A stretch of 64,000 bases of DNA from Oligoflexia bacterium (GTDB lineage Bacteria; Bdellovibrionota; Bacteriovoracia; Bacteriovoracales; Bacteriovoracaceae). Made by a program: the position numbers and the translations under genes. The DNA lies in assembly GCA_024229115.1 (NCBI GenBank), contig JAAEST010000114.1, positions 1-64,000 of the forward strand, in the 5' to 3' direction. This document shows positions 52,864-62,759 of the stretch, in pieces. The notes under the pieces are model-generated. The model was not told the DNA's origin. It saw only the letters and a list, made by a program, of their open reading frames with translations, and did not search any database. Position 1 is the first letter of the stretch; the number at the start of each line of letters is the position of its first letter.

Positions 52864-54801
52864 ATGGCCAATTCAAAAGTTGTCTATAGCTTTTTTGAGA
52901 AGCTAATCATTAATTTTGTAGGAAAGACGATTTCGAAACGTCTTATTTTCTTTATCTTGCTGTTTAGCTCTTTTATCACCCTCTTTCTCACCGCAGCTCA
53001 GTTGTATACCGATTATATCGTAGATATTAGTGAAATAGATTCAAGATTCCGAGAAATTGATGAGGCCTACTCTCAAAGTATTAAACAGGATGTTTGGAAC
53101 TTAGACACACAGCAAATTCACACAGCGGCTAAAGGGATCTTCCAGCTTCAAGGGATAACCTATGTGGAGATTACTCCTAATTATCTTGAACCGATTATTT
53201 ACGGTGAAAAAGATAATGAAAGTGAGAAAGTATTCGCAAAGAAACTTGTCTACGACAATCCCAAAACAGATCTTGGAAAACTTGAAATTCGTGCTGATCT
53301 TACAGTGATCTATGACAAGCTAAGAAATAAAATCTTTTCCGTTCTCATTAGTCAGGCGATTAAAACATTCCTTGTAACAATCTTTATGTTCTTCATCGTT
53401 AACAATTTGGTGATCCGCCACCTTGCAAGCTTAGACAGGCAAGCCAGAAATTTAGACTTAGATGAAGACGTTGATAAACCAATTAAACTTGAAAAAACAA
53501 TTTATGGTGATGAACTTGATGGTCTTCAAGAAGCTATCAATGTTATGCACCACCAAGTCATTGAGTCCTATAAGGAAATTAAAAATTATAATGAGTCTCT
53601 AGAAAAAGAAGTTGAAAGAAGAACTTTTCTTTATAAGAAGGCAAAGCTTGAAGCAGAAGATGCCAACAAAGGAAAATCAGCTTTCCTTGCTAATATGTCT
53701 CATGAATTAAGAACTCCCCTAAACTCCGTTATTCTCTTGTCAAAGCTACTTTCCAAAAACTCAGCGAAGAACTTAACAGAAGATCAGCTAAAGCAGGCCA
53801 ATATTATTCACAACGCTGGAAGTGATTTACTAGAACTCATCTCTGACATTTTAGATCTTAGTAAGATTGAAGCGGGAAAAATGAATGTCCAGTTTGACCA
53901 ACTCAACCTTATTGAAGCTTTAGCATATATCAAGGAAATGTTTATTCCGTTGGCCCAGAAGAAAGATCTTAATTTTAAATTTGATATGAATGGAATAGAT
54001 AAGGCCATCATTTACCAAGATCAAGGAAAGCTCAATCAGATATTTAAAAATCTTGTTTCCAATGCCATCAAGTATACCCAAGAAGGGACTGTAAAAATTG
54101 AACTAAAAAAATCAAATATCGAAGATTATAAATATGTCTTTACCGTTAGTGATACTGGAGTAGGCATCGATAAAGATAAATTTGATAAGCTCTTTGATTC
54201 TTTCTATCAAGTTGGTATTTTAAAAGAAAGTGAAATGTCGGGAACAGGGCTGGGATTAAATATCACAAAGAATCTTTCTGACCTAATTCAATGTAAACTC
54301 TCTTTTGATTCGGAAAGAGGTGTTGGTAGTCAGTTCCATGTTTATATTAAAGACCATGCTGATGATTCTGCCGGTTTATATAATACTCACACAAGTATTC
54401 TCTCAGATATGGAAGAAAATGATGATCCCCTATCGAATCTTGAAGTTATGCTTATTGATGATGATGAGAGAAATATCTTTAGTCTCTCTGTTGTCTTAGA
54501 AGATTCCCAAGCAAAAGTTCATTCTTTTCAAAGAGCAAGAGAAGCTCTTGATAAGCTTGAAGATGGTTCAGTAAAACCTAGAATTATTCTGCTTGATTTA
54601 ATGATGCCTGAGATGACGGGAAAAGATTTTCTAACTTACGTAAAGGAAAAGAATCTTTCTATCCCGCCAGTGATTATGTTAACAGCTGTCGCCGATACCG
54701 AAACGAAGGACAGCTGTTTGAATTTGGGGGCTACTGGTTTTATTACTAAGCCAGTTGATTTTTCTGAACTTAGAAAAGAAATTATTAAACACTTAAGTTA
54801 A
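52864..54801 (+). CDS. Hybrid sensor histidine kinase
   Basis: 645 aa. Two membrane spans (about 20-48 and 160-180) flank a periplasmic sensor of about 110 residues. A HAMP-like linker and coiled coil (about 185-265) follow, then HisKA with FLANMSHELRTP (H280), HATPase with NAIKYT, DTGVGID and GTGLGLNI, and a C-terminal receiver (about 530-645) with D578 and TKPVD. It phosphorylates its own receiver, then a partner. Nearby receivers include the 149-aa gene and the Hpt-receiver at 60639. Its stop overlaps the end of the XRE gene by 17 bases. Confidence 0.92.
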   Translation: MANSKVVYSFFEKLIINFVGKTISKRLIFFILLFSSFITLFLTAAQLYTDYIVDISEIDSRFREIDEAYSQSIKQDVWNLDTQQIHTAAKGIFQLQGITYVEITPNYLEPIIYGEKDNESEKVFAKKLVYDNPKTDLGKLEIRADLTVIYDKLRNKIFSVLISQAIKTFLVTIFMFFIVNNLVIRHLASLDRQARNLDLDEDVDKPIKLEKTIYGDELDGLQEAINVMHHQVIESYKEIKNYNESLEKEVERRTFLYKKAKLEAEDANKGKSAFLANMSHELRTPLNSVILLSKLLSKNSAKNLTEDQLKQANIIHNAGSDLLELISDILDLSKIEAGKMNVQFDQLNLIEALAYIKEMFIPLAQKKDLNFKFDMNGIDKAIIYQDQGKLNQIFKNLVSNAIKYTQEGTVKIELKKSNIEDYKYVFTVSDTGVGIDKDKFDKLFDSFYQVGILKESEMSGTGLGLNITKNLSDLIQCKLSFDSERGVGSQFHVYIKDHADDSAGLYNTHTSILSDMEENDDPLSNLEVMLIDDDERNIFSLSVVLEDSQAKVHSFQRAREALDKLEDGSVKPRIILLDLMMPEMTGKDFLTYVKEKNLSIPPVIMLTAVADTETKDSCLNLGATGFITKPVDFSELRKEIIKHLS

Positions 54802-55123
54802 AGTTCTCTCTAAGGTCATTTAGGTTATATGACGCTGACTCACCTTGATTTTCTTTTTGAGCTTGTTCTTCAAGATAGAAATCTAGAGTTTCAGCATAGT
54901 CTTTTAACATGGCCTCTCTAAGCTCTTCTGGAGTAATTTTTAAAACCTCTACAGCTTTTTGCATACCTTTTAGTGGAATGCTACAAAGTCCTCTCTCAAC
55001 GTTTGAGATGAATTGACCATTTTTGTAACCTAATAGGTTTGATAATTGAGTCTGACTTAACCCTCTAGGGTGTGCTGATCTCTTATTTTTAATTAAGCTT
55101 GCGATGTTGTTAAAAGTTCTCAT
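54785..55123 (-). CDS. XRE-family helix-turn-helix regulator
   Basis: 112 aa from ATG 55123, with AGGGAG about 7 bases upstream; the frame could be extended 29 codons, but that part has no SD. Residues about 5-70 are the HTH: GLSQTQLSNLLGYKNGQFISNVERG is the recognition core, followed by a helical tail with EEQAQ. It would bind DNA as a dimer. Its target is unknown; the gene lies between the hybrid kinase and the 1301-aa gene. Confidence 0.8.
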   Translation of the reverse strand: MRTFNNIASLIKNKRSAHPRGLSQTQLSNLLGYKNGQFISNVERGLCSIPLKGMQKAVEVLKITPEELREAMLKDYAETLDFYLEEQAQKENQGESASYNLNDLRENFNLSV

Positions 55124-55275
55124 AAATAGCTCCCTATAATTTGCTTTGTTCTTTTCTACATATACATTATAGGTTTTTTCTCCATGAAACTTATTGATCG
55201 ACGACGACAACTTATTGTCATTTGACGCTAAATAACTAATATTGTGGAAAATCGAGGCAAGTAACTGGAATTACT

Positions 55276-58200
55276 TTAGAAAATTCCTCGCTTAATATGG
55301 ATCTGCGGGCGTGGCATATTCGGAGGAGTTGGAGGACCAACTGGATTTCCTTCATCTAATTCAGAATCATCGTCATCCTCGTCCTCATCTTCTTCCTCAT
55401 CCTCTGTCTCATCTTCAGCATCAGGGTCAACTCTATCACCATCACCTGGTGTTGCATCAGGAGTCGGTGTTGGCGTCACTGTAGCGTCAGGAGTCGGAGT
55501 TGCAGTTGGAACTGGTGTCGGTGTCGGATCCAGGTCTGCATCAACTTCAATTTCGACATCGGCCATGGCCCTAAGAGCTTCAGCTAATATTGTCGCTCCC
55601 ATAAAGAACTTGAGAGGGAGATTGGTAGGTACTTCAAGAAGATCATCTCCAACCTTCTTCATTATTCCTACTCTTCCATTAGGTCTTCTTACAAGAACAA
55701 AGTTAGCATTGTCTGTTCCAATACGACCTCTAATAACGGTTCCATTTTCAATGGCATTATTCACGGCCCTCACATGTCCAGAGTCTGGAACATAGTTACT
55801 TCCTCTTCTATAGATAAGAATTCCTTCACTTAATTTAGAGTAATCAGGAGTATAACCTTCATACTTCCAAGCAACTCTTTCATATTCATTGGCCGCATTC
55901 TTAAAGGCATGATGTTCACCATCTCGACTAATTCTCATCACTCTCATTTGATCCATTTCACGAACAACTCTTCCATCATCAACAAATTGAATCTTAATTC
56001 TATTACCTGATCCTACTAATTCATCTAAAGTTCTCGCTCCACCAGATGATCCCCCTACTCCACCAGCACGGTTTCTAGTAGTTGTTACATCGGTATTATT
56101 TCTCACTGTTAGAGCTGTCCCCGTAGGGCGAGTTCTGTTAAGAGTATTTAAATCAATATCTCTAGTACGAATAACAATTTCATCACCATTAGATTGAACA
56201 AGAGTAATTCGTTTTGGATTAACTCTTACAAGTTCTCCAGTAACTTCTTGTCCTTGCATCGTTGTTAGGCGAATTGTATCCCCAGCATTATCACCATTTC
56301 TGATGGCTGCCCCATTCATCTGACTCATGTGACGAGTATCGTGAAGGTTACGAACATCTGACATTTCAAATCTTGAAAATGGAATTTCTCGATTTTCACC
56401 ACTTCTTGTCAGAATTGTTACTGAGTCATCTGAACGATCAAGAACACGACCAAATGCTACTGTCCCATCATCAAGAGGAATTCTTAAAACATCTTGTCCC
56501 TTCGCCCATGAACCTGGACGAGTAGTAGCCGCTCCAGCTCCCATCACCATAGACTGAGCATTCTCTTCATAATCAAGACGACGCATTCCATGGTTAGCTG
56601 GATTACGAGTTCTTGAAAGAGTCGTAAGGTTGATATCTTTAGTAGCGATGGTTTCGAAAGTTCCATCCGCTTTCTTAATCTTTATACTTTTAGCATTAAT
56701 CTCTATTAACTCACCCGCGATTTCATCACCATTCATACGAGTGAAAGTAATAAGATCTCCTGGGCTATTCGTTTTGAAAGCGTGAGCATTTTGAAATGCA
56801 GACATATGTCTTGTATCGTGAAGGTTGCGAACATTGGCCACATTAAACTGAGATGCCGCTAACGTAACTTCATCGCCATTTTGCTTAACAAGAGTAATTG
56901 ATTCTAAATTCCCTGTTCTTGGTACTCTATCTTTAATTCGACCAAAGACAATTGTTCCATCATCGAGTTGTACTCTTAAAACATCTTGCCCTAGTGCCCA
57001 ACTATCAGGAGTCGATGATGTCACTCTTCCTGTCACAACAAAATCATCAACATTATCACCATAAGACATTCTGGTAGCTCGATGAGTGGCCACAAACTCG
57101 CTTACTTCATCAACAGGATTTGCTACCCCATTAGAAAGACTGGCCTGATAACCAGGTCCATTAGCATCGACACCTTGGCCTACAGCGATGACATCATCAT
57201 TTGCATTATCGGTTCTCTGAGTAAGAAGAGCTCCATTATCAACTTCGTCAGCAGTATTTCCTGCTGTACCACCAGCGGTCTTTTGTTGTTGCTGTTGTTG
57301 AAGAGCTAGTCTTCTTTGAGTCTCTTGAATATCATCTGCTCGAGTATTTGCACGGGCAATGATCCCACGACGCTGATCTTCTAGTTGATTAATACGATCT
57401 CTAAGTTGAGTAAAACGTGGGTCAACAGCATCACCACCTCTTACGGCCATTTCTGTTCCCACATCATTTAATTCTTTATAGAGTCTTTCTAGTTCTTGTT
57501 TATTTCTATTCATCTCTCCAGAAAAACGTCCAAAGTCATCACCGTTAAGATCTCTCAGGCGTCCAATCTGATCAAGGTTATCCGCGAGACTCGCCCCTCT
57601 GGCAACTTGCCTTCCTCTTAACATCATGGCCATATTCGACATTTGTCTGTGACCTGCGAAGTAACTAATTTCCATCGCATTAAAATATTTCTTTAATGTT
57701 TGACGATAAACAGCTCCACCAACTTTTCCAGTAACCTTAGCCGTTCCTCTAATCGCTCTCAACATAAGTTGAATTGATTTTCTATTGGTAATCGGACTAA
57801 AACCACGTCCGATAAATAAACCAAGGGCCTTACCATTACGACCGACCCAAGTCCCTGCTCTTCCAAAGAGTTTTACTAAAGGTTGCGTCTTCGCTCCAAG
57901 ACGACCCATATAATTCCCAACGGCTCCCATACTTCTGGCAATTGCAGCACCAGCTTTTGTGGCACGCCCTGCCTGAGTAAGAGCTTTAGCAGCTGCGACT
58001 GTTCCCCCAGTAAGGAACGCTTCGATAATGAGTTCTAATGCTTCTCCACCGAGACCACAAATCATATTCATTGTTTGACCACAAGTAGCACAATCCATGC
58101 TCACTAACGGTTTTAAACAACGAGCACCTTCACCATCAATCAGACCAACAGCTCTTGGCTTATCCCACTGAGCACAACCGAAGTTATCCATAAAGTGTTG

Positions 58201-59181
58201 CTTCACCATCGTCATCATTGATTCGAACATTTTTTGAGTTGTACCAAGAGGATCATCCATAAATTTATCAAAGAAACCATCTTCCGCATCTTCAAGAGCG
58301 ATTTGCTTCGTTGATAATTCATTTTCTAAAGTTTCTGAATCACGCCAAAGGCTAGCGATTCCATCCCACGCACTTACCGCAAGGTCAGCAGCTGCACTAC
58401 CAAGAAACTTAATACCTTCCCATGTCCCGACAAGACCTTTCCAGATTCCCCAGAATACTTCATTAAGACAGTTTGTATCAGTTGAAGAAGGACACCTTGG
58501 TATTTCGACACCAATACTGTCTAGAATTCCCATGACTCCTACCGAGTCCATTCCACTATTAAGGAGATTACATCCAACATCTTTCGCACAATCTAAAGTC
58601 GTCTCATCACGCCCAGCACATCCAAAGTGCTCTTCTAAAGACATATCAAGGGCACCGATCCCTTCAAGTTGTCTAGCAAAGGCCAACTGAGCTTGAGGGT
58701 CCCAACCTTCCGTCGAACAATTCAGTGCTTTAGATTGTAATTGTTGATTATCATCTTCATCGATTAATTCTTTTTGTAATTCAAACTCTAATTGAACGAA
58801 CTGAAGGCAATCAATCATTCTTGGAACTGGTGCTCCGTTTTGAGTAAGCTCTCTATCTCTTAAGGCCCATTCTGGGATTTGAGATTCTGCCACGAGCTGA
58901 TCATATTTTGGATTTCGAACACTTCCATTCTTCCAAGAACCGTCTTCATTTTTACAAATAGCTGCTTGCTCTTGTAATTCTTCTAAGGCCACAGCAAATG
59001 CAAGATCATCAGGGTTTGCTTGGGCCACATCTTGATTTTCAGTTGAGAGAGTATCGATAACAATTTCAGAAGCGTCAGTTTGACCTGTACCATCTGGATT
59101 AGTTTGCGTAGCAAGAACAAAATCTGTCACAAGAAGACAGTAACAAAGCATGAATGTTCTAACATATTTTAAAATCATCAC
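55276..59181 (-). CDS. 1301-aa secreted multi-domain protein with two tandem repeats
   Basis: Signal peptide to about residue 25. Residues about 100-390 hold many Cys (about 12, mostly paired). A Gly/Ala-rich helical stretch (about 390-500) with AAKALTQAGRATKAGAAIARS follows, then a basic and coiled-coil region. Two tandem units of about 135-140 residues lie at about 724-864 and 888-1023, sharing W-A-x-G-Q-D-V-L-R, DGT-x-x-F-G-R, V-R-N-L-H-D-T-R-H-M-S and T-L-x-R-T-R. A hydrophobic segment lies near 1210. The C-terminus is TPTP-rich then Glu/Asp-rich. No enzyme domain was recognised. It resembles a surface or effector protein. It overlaps the upstream gene as ATGA. Confidence 0.7.
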   Translation of the reverse strand: MMILKYVRTFMLCYCLLVTDFVLATQTNPDGTGQTDASEIVIDTLSTENQDVAQANPDDLAFAVALEELQEQAAICKNEDGSWKNGSVRNPKYDQLVAESQIPEWALRDRELTQNGAPVPRMIDCLQFVQLEFELQKELIDEDDNQQLQSKALNCSTEGWDPQAQLAFARQLEGIGALDMSLEEHFGCAGRDETTLDCAKDVGCNLLNSGMDSVGVMGILDSIGVEIPRCPSSTDTNCLNEVFWGIWKGLVGTWEGIKFLGSAAADLAVSAWDGIASLWRDSETLENELSTKQIALEDAEDGFFDKFMDDPLGTTQKMFESMMTMVKQHFMDNFGCAQWDKPRAVGLIDGEGARCLKPLVSMDCATCGQTMNMICGLGGEALELIIEAFLTGGTVAAAKALTQAGRATKAGAAIARSMGAVGNYMGRLGAKTQPLVKLFGRAGTWVGRNGKALGLFIGRGFSPITNRKSIQLMLRAIRGTAKVTGKVGGAVYRQTLKKYFNAMEISYFAGHRQMSNMAMMLRGRQVARGASLADNLDQIGRLRDLNGDDFGRFSGEMNRNKQELERLYKELNDVGTEMAVRGGDAVDPRFTQLRDRINQLEDQRRGIIARANTRADDIQETQRRLALQQQQQQKTAGGTAGNTADEVDNGALLTQRTDNANDDVIAVGQGVDANGPGYQASLSNGVANPVDEVSEFVATHRATRMSYGDNVDDFVVTGRVTSSTPDSWALGQDVLRVQLDDGTIVFGRIKDRVPRTGNLESITLVKQNGDEVTLAASQFNVANVRNLHDTRHMSAFQNAHAFKTNSPGDLITFTRMNGDEIAGELIEINAKSIKIKKADGTFETIATKDINLTTLSRTRNPANHGMRRLDYEENAQSMVMGAGAATTRPGSWAKGQDVLRIPLDDGTVAFGRVLDRSDDSVTILTRSGENREIPFSRFEMSDVRNLHDTRHMSQMNGAAIRNGDNAGDTIRLTTMQGQEVTGELVRVNPKRITLVQSNGDEIVIRTRDIDLNTLNRTRPTGTALTVRNNTDVTTTRNRAGGVGGSSGGARTLDELVGSGNRIKIQFVDDGRVVREMDQMRVMRISRDGEHHAFKNAANEYERVAWKYEGYTPDYSKLSEGILIYRRGSNYVPDSGHVRAVNNAIENGTVIRGRIGTDNANFVLVRRPNGRVGIMKKVGDDLLEVPTNLPLKFFMGATILAEALRAMADVEIEVDADLDPTPTPVPTATPTPDATVTPTPTPDATPGDGDRVDPDAEDETEDEEEDEDEDDDDSELDEGNPVGPPTPPNMPRPQIHIKRGIF

Positions 59182-59714
59182 TTCTTACTACACCTAAAAC
59201 TCTTAATCATATTTAGTATTTTTGATTTTTGAGTACCAAAAGATTTCTCTCTATAAAGAGACTTCATAACAAAGAACTGATCATTACATTGGAAGTAATA
59301 ACTATTCTCTGTATATAAAACATTCTTCAAATTAAATTGATAACCGATCGTATGAACTTCTTTCACATCTTTCCATTTTTGAACTTCATAAGGAAAAAAC
59401 TTCACTGAAGAGCCATTCATTTTCGAAAGATATCTTTCTCTTCCTTCCCGATATTCATTTTGTCTTTTCTTTAATTCTTTCTTGTCGAACTTTTTAAAAC
59501 TATAAGGAGTTGGCATTACAGAAAGAGAAACTCTTCCCCCTTTCGGAGATTTAGGGCTAAAGAGCATAAGTGGTACTCCCCACTTATCTTTAAGAATTTT
59601 GTAATTTTTAGGAACACTTAAAAAGACTTTATTCTTTGAAGATACATCAAACCATTTGGCGTTGATCCCAAACGAACTTATCAGCATAAAGAATATCACT
59701 AAGTGTTTCATCAT
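59178..59714 (-). CDS. Secreted protein cotranscribed with the 1301-aa gene
   Basis: 178 aa with a signal peptide (cut near NAK, residue 19). The rest is basic, with alternating Lys/Phe/Tyr stretches (FDKKELKKRQNEYREGRERY), and three Cys near the C-terminus. It is translationally coupled to the following gene (ATGA overlap at 59178-59181), so the two products probably work together, for example as a chaperone or accessory protein. No family was recognised. Confidence 0.6.
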   Translation of the reverse strand: MMKHLVIFFMLISSFGINAKWFDVSSKNKVFLSVPKNYKILKDKWGVPLMLFSPKSPKGGRVSLSVMPTPYSFKKFDKKELKKRQNEYREGRERYLSKMNGSSVKFFPYEVQKWKDVKEVHTIGYQFNLKNVLYTENSYYFQCNDQFFVMKSLYREKSFGTQKSKILNMIKSFRCSKK

Positions 59715-59844
59715 TTTAAATACCTAATTTTCACAATCTTCATCATACTTTTCGGTATTTTAATGAGGTAACTTGAATAAATATCTCAGGTAATTCTAAA
59801 ATTAAGAAGTTAGAAAGTTTTGTCTATTTTTTAGTGACTAAGAA

Positions 59845-60522
59845 TTAGTCAAAAACTGTAACGAGTAGCTTATTTAACTGCTCCTGCATACGAGGAGTAA
59901 GGTCGAGAAAACGAAAAGAAACCCTTTTGAAAGCATAAGGAGTATTTTCAAGTTTAAAAGGTTTTGCTTTCCTAATTTTAACCACTACTGCCTTTACGCT
60001 TAAGTCGACAGTATCAATTGAAAGCTTAATATCCTTAAAGAGTTCATCTTCTTTGATATTTACAATATCAGACTTACTCAACAGAATACTAAACCCACCA
60101 GCACTAATATCATAAAGCTTTCTTTTAAAAGTCTTCCCTTCCTTTTCAAGAGTGACGGAAGCTGATCTCATAGGATAAAAACGTTCAAGTTCCCTTCTCT
60201 CATGTACTTTAATTGTTTCAGGCGTAGCAAACCACCATGGACCTCTTTGGACACCATTGACAAAATGAGAATAGAATTCAATACCAAGGTCGGGAATATA
60301 AAATCGAGTAGCCGTTTTCTTACTTATATTATTATCTTCAAAAACTTCTGGCTCATCGAGCACAATACGAAACTCATTATTTACTTGATTGAAATGATTA
60401 AGATGACCACTGCTGGCCAAAACCCCTACTTTTACAGGAGCCCAAAACTCAATTCGAGAATCAGAATCTTTAATTCGTAACAACTGTAAATTTATTTCAT
60501 TTTCATCATCAATTACTTTCAA
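59845..60522 (-). CDS. YcgR-like PilZ-domain protein
   Basis: 225 aa from TTG 60522, with AAGGA 7 bases upstream and no later Met nearby. The N-terminal part (about 1-105) is YcgR-N-like beta sheet. The C-terminal PilZ domain has RRELER (about 112) and DISAGGFSIL (about 142), the cyclic-di-GMP-binding RxxxR and D/NxSxxG motifs. Binding would link c-di-GMP to motility or surface behaviour. It is divergent from the Hpt-receiver gene. Confidence 0.8.
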   Translation of the reverse strand: MKVIDDENEINLQLLRIKDSDSRIEFWAPVKVGVLASSGHLNHFNQVNNEFRIVLDEPEVFEDNNISKKTATRFYIPDLGIEFYSHFVNGVQRGPWWFATPETIKVHERRELERFYPMRSASVTLEKEGKTFKRKLYDISAGGFSILLSKSDIVNIKEDELFKDIKLSIDTVDLSVKAVVVKIRKAKPFKLENTPYAFKRVSFRFLDLTPRMQEQLNKLLVTVFD

Positions 60523-60638
60523 TGATTTTCCTTGGAAATAAAGAAAACTTTATCTTAACTTTCTTATAACTCTTTAGAATTATACAACTGATTCCGATAT
60601 TATAATAGAAGATTATATTTAAATGTAGAGGATAATAA

Positions 60639-61571
60639 ATGCTCGAATCAATGGCAGAGGAATTTTTAATTGAGGCTCAAGAATTATTTGATGAGTCTGA
60701 AACTTCTCTGATTAATATTGATAATGGTGAAGATTTTCTAACAAATTACAATGCTGTTTTTCGCTGTTTTCATTCATTAAAAGGTGCTGCGGGAATGTTC
60801 GATTTAAAAGAACTTCAAGCACATATGCATAAGATTGAAGACATGTTTGAAAGGGAGAAAGAAAAAGGATCAATCGCTAAAGAAAGAATAGACTTTTATT
60901 TAGATGCTATTGATCATGCGAAAGCTATTCTTAATAATCAAAACCCTACTGAATTTGATTATCAAAAATTAAACCCTAGTACAGAACCTGAATCAAAACC
61001 TTCCTCAGAAAAAACTCCAATCAAAGAAGCCACGACTCAAAAGAAAAAGAGTGAACTGGGAACAATTTATATCGTTGATGATGAAGAAATGATCTGTGAG
61101 TTAATTTCAGAAATGCTTGAAGATTATGGTTTTGACACCAAATATTTTACTGAAGCAAAACTCTTACTTGAGGCTTTAAAGACTGAAAAACCTGACTTAA
61201 TTTTTAGCGATCTTATGATGCCAGAAATAGATGGTTTGCAGTTAATTAAAAAACTTTCAGAACTAAAATTAACAATTCCTGTTTGTATAATCTCTGGTCA
61301 TATAACCAAAGAAAGATTAATGGAGTCTTTAAACTATGGGGTGAAAGGCTTTCTAGAAAAGCCATTTGAAGACGGCCAAGTTATTTCATTAGCAAAGAAT
61401 GTTATTGAGAGAGAACAAACGATTAAACTCCTTAACAAGAGTATTAACTTTATCCTCTATCAATTTCATGATATTGATGAATACTTAAAAGCAAATAAAA
61501 AAGATAATATTCGAAAGGCCTTCAAAGAAGAACTCGATAAAATATTAAGTCAAAGAGAAAAATTATTATGA
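60639..61571 (+). CDS. Hpt phosphotransfer plus receiver protein
   Basis: 310 aa. The N-terminal Hpt domain (about 1-105) has H45 in RCFHSLKGAAGMF. A Ser/Pro/Lys linker (about 110-138) follows. A receiver (about 142-260) has D147/D148, D191 (FSDLMMPEIDG) and the EKPF lysine. The last 50 residues are helical. It can accept phosphate on His from one receiver and pass it to another, probably in the phosphorelay with the hybrid kinase. GAGGAT precedes ATG, and a TATAAT box lies at 60601-60606. Confidence 0.88.
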   Translation: MLESMAEEFLIEAQELFDESETSLINIDNGEDFLTNYNAVFRCFHSLKGAAGMFDLKELQAHMHKIEDMFEREKEKGSIAKERIDFYLDAIDHAKAILNNQNPTEFDYQKLNPSTEPESKPSSEKTPIKEATTQKKKSELGTIYIVDDEEMICELISEMLEDYGFDTKYFTEAKLLLEALKTEKPDLIFSDLMMPEIDGLQLIKKLSELKLTIPVCIISGHITKERLMESLNYGVKGFLEKPFEDGQVISLAKNVIEREQTIKLLNKSINFILYQFHDIDEYLKANKKDNIRKAFKEELDKILSQREKLL

Positions 61572-61681
61572 AAAATAGAATTTTAAAAGTTATTGCCATT
61601 ACATTTTCTTTTGTAAAACATGATGCCAGTATTTCTGATATTGAATGGTTAAGAAATGAATGCAAAAGAATCTTTTGTTAA
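61568..61681 (+). CDS. Possible 37-aa small protein coupled to the Hpt-receiver gene
   Basis: ATG 61568 overlaps the upstream TGA (ATGA). The 37 residues are basic at the start, then hydrophobic (ILKVIAITFSF), then a mixed helix ending in Cys. There is no SD of its own; it would need translational coupling. It overlaps the next gene by 26 bases. It may simply be chance. Confidence 0.28.
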   Translation: MKNRILKVIAITFSFVKHDASISDIEWLRNECKRIFC

Positions 61682-62195
61682 TTTTCAATTAGTTTCTATT
61701 GCCGCTTGTTCTCCTAAACAGGTAGCTGACTATTTTCAAACCAATCGTGAATTTCATCTAAAAACATCTCCGCTTCGAAGTGATTTGTATTTCACAGAAA
61801 TGTATTGGCAAAAGGCCATCCCTATTCATTTAACAGAAATGGAAGCTGGAACATCTCAACGTTTTTTCATACTTAATGAAAAACAAAGACTTGTAGGAAA
61901 TATTAGTTTTACCAACATCCAAGGCTTCCCTATTCACGCCTGTAACCTTGGTTACTCTCTCGATAAAGATTTTACAGGACGTGGTTTAATGAATCACTTT
62001 CTCGCTGTGGCCATTGAATTCATTTTTGCGAAAACAGAAGTTCATAAAATCTTTGCCAATCATACACCTTGGAATGTCTCGAGTGCTAAAGTGCTCAAAC
62101 GACTAGGATTTGAAAAAATTGGAGAATGTAAGGACTATTTACTTATCAACGATAATTGGGAAGATCATATTCTTAATGTTCTAATCAAAAAATAA
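61656..62195 (+). CDS. RimJ/RimL-type GNAT N-acetyltransferase
   Basis: 179 aa. VGNISFTNIQGFPIHACNLGYSLD and DFTGRGLMNHFLAVAIEFIFA with the following KIFANHTPWNVSSAKVLKRLGFEKIG are the typical RimJ/RimL strand-4, acetyl-CoA loop and NxxSxxVLxxLGF helix. It acetylates an N-terminal or small-molecule amine in the cytoplasm. The SD is poor. It is coupled to or follows the Hpt-receiver gene; the 1-base gap to the convergent receiver gene leaves no terminator. Confidence 0.85.
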   Translation: MNAKESFVNFQLVSIAACSPKQVADYFQTNREFHLKTSPLRSDLYFTEMYWQKAIPIHLTEMEAGTSQRFFILNEKQRLVGNISFTNIQGFPIHACNLGYSLDKDFTGRGLMNHFLAVAIEFIFAKTEVHKIFANHTPWNVSSAKVLKRLGFEKIGECKDYLLINDNWEDHILNVLIKK

Positions 62196-62555
62196 TTAAA
62201 GAAAAGTCTGTAAGAGAGAAATGAAATCAGCTTCAGCAAAAGGTTTCGCTACAAACTCAATTCTTCCAAGCTGCAGTTGCGACTTAATCACATCATTGAG
62301 ATAACCAGAAAGCATAATGATTGGTGTTTCTTTATTTTTATTTTCTTTTGTTCTAATCGCAACAATCATCGCTGAGCCGAGCATAAATGGCATCTTATGA
62401 TCAGTAATAATAAGATCATATTTTTCCTTCTGAGCTCTGAGAAACCCATCCAGACCGTTGTCTGCCTTCACTACTTCAGCAGGAAAGTTCTCCATAATAA
62501 GTTCTTGGAGAGCAACTAGAATTCCTTTTTCGTCATCGACAATTAAAACTTTCAT
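62196..62555 (-). CDS. Single-domain response regulator (CheY-like)
   Basis: 119 aa receiver. D7/D8 acidic pair, D52 (IITDHKMP) as phosphorylation site, the MLSGY segment (S88 in the signalling position) and the AKPF lysine near 104. There is no output domain. The gene is divergent from the promoter of the peptide/ABC-transporter locus and so may share regulation with it. Confidence 0.88.
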   Translation of the reverse strand: MKVLIVDDEKGILVALQELIMENFPAEVVKADNGLDGFLRAQKEKYDLIITDHKMPFMLGSAMIVAIRTKENKNKETPIIMLSGYLNDVIKSQLQLGRIEFVAKPFAEADFISLLQTFL

Positions 62556-62597
62556 AATTTCTTATCGGCTTTATCAAAAAAAAAAATAAATTTAGTG

Positions 62598-62625
62598 TTG
62601 ACAAATATTTTTAATGATTTATTTT
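62598..62625 (+). promoter_or_regulatory. Near-consensus sigma70 promoter of the peptide/ABC locus
   Basis: A perfect TTGACA (62598-62603) and TATTTT (62620-62625) with 16 bases between; the T-rich -10 could also be read as TTTAAT with 19 bases. It precedes a leader with a perfect SD. It is one of the best -35 elements in the window. Confidence 0.6.
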
Positions 62626-62657
62626 AATAGATAATTACACCTATAAAGGAGGTAACC

Positions 62658-62759
62658 ATGATTAACATTCAAATGAATTATGTATTTAACCCAACGGTTG
62701 ATGCAGTGGTGACCTCTGACCTTAAGGGCACGCTGCTAGGGTGCTCGCCGAAGTCCTAA
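62658..62759 (+). CDS. 33-aa peptide gene or leader peptide
   Basis: ATG 62658 to TAA 62757-62759. AAAGGAGGTAACC is an almost complete anti-16S match about 5-7 bases upstream. The peptide is neutral and has no membrane span: MINIQMNYVFNPTVDAV then VTSDLKGTLLGCSPKS, with one Cys near the end. It could be a leader peptide controlling downstream translation, or a small secreted or modified peptide exported by the ABC transporter that follows. The second half of the gene coincides with a possible three-way-junction RNA fold, so the coding sense is not certain. Confidence 0.5.
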   Translation: MINIQMNYVFNPTVDAVVTSDLKGTLLGCSPKS

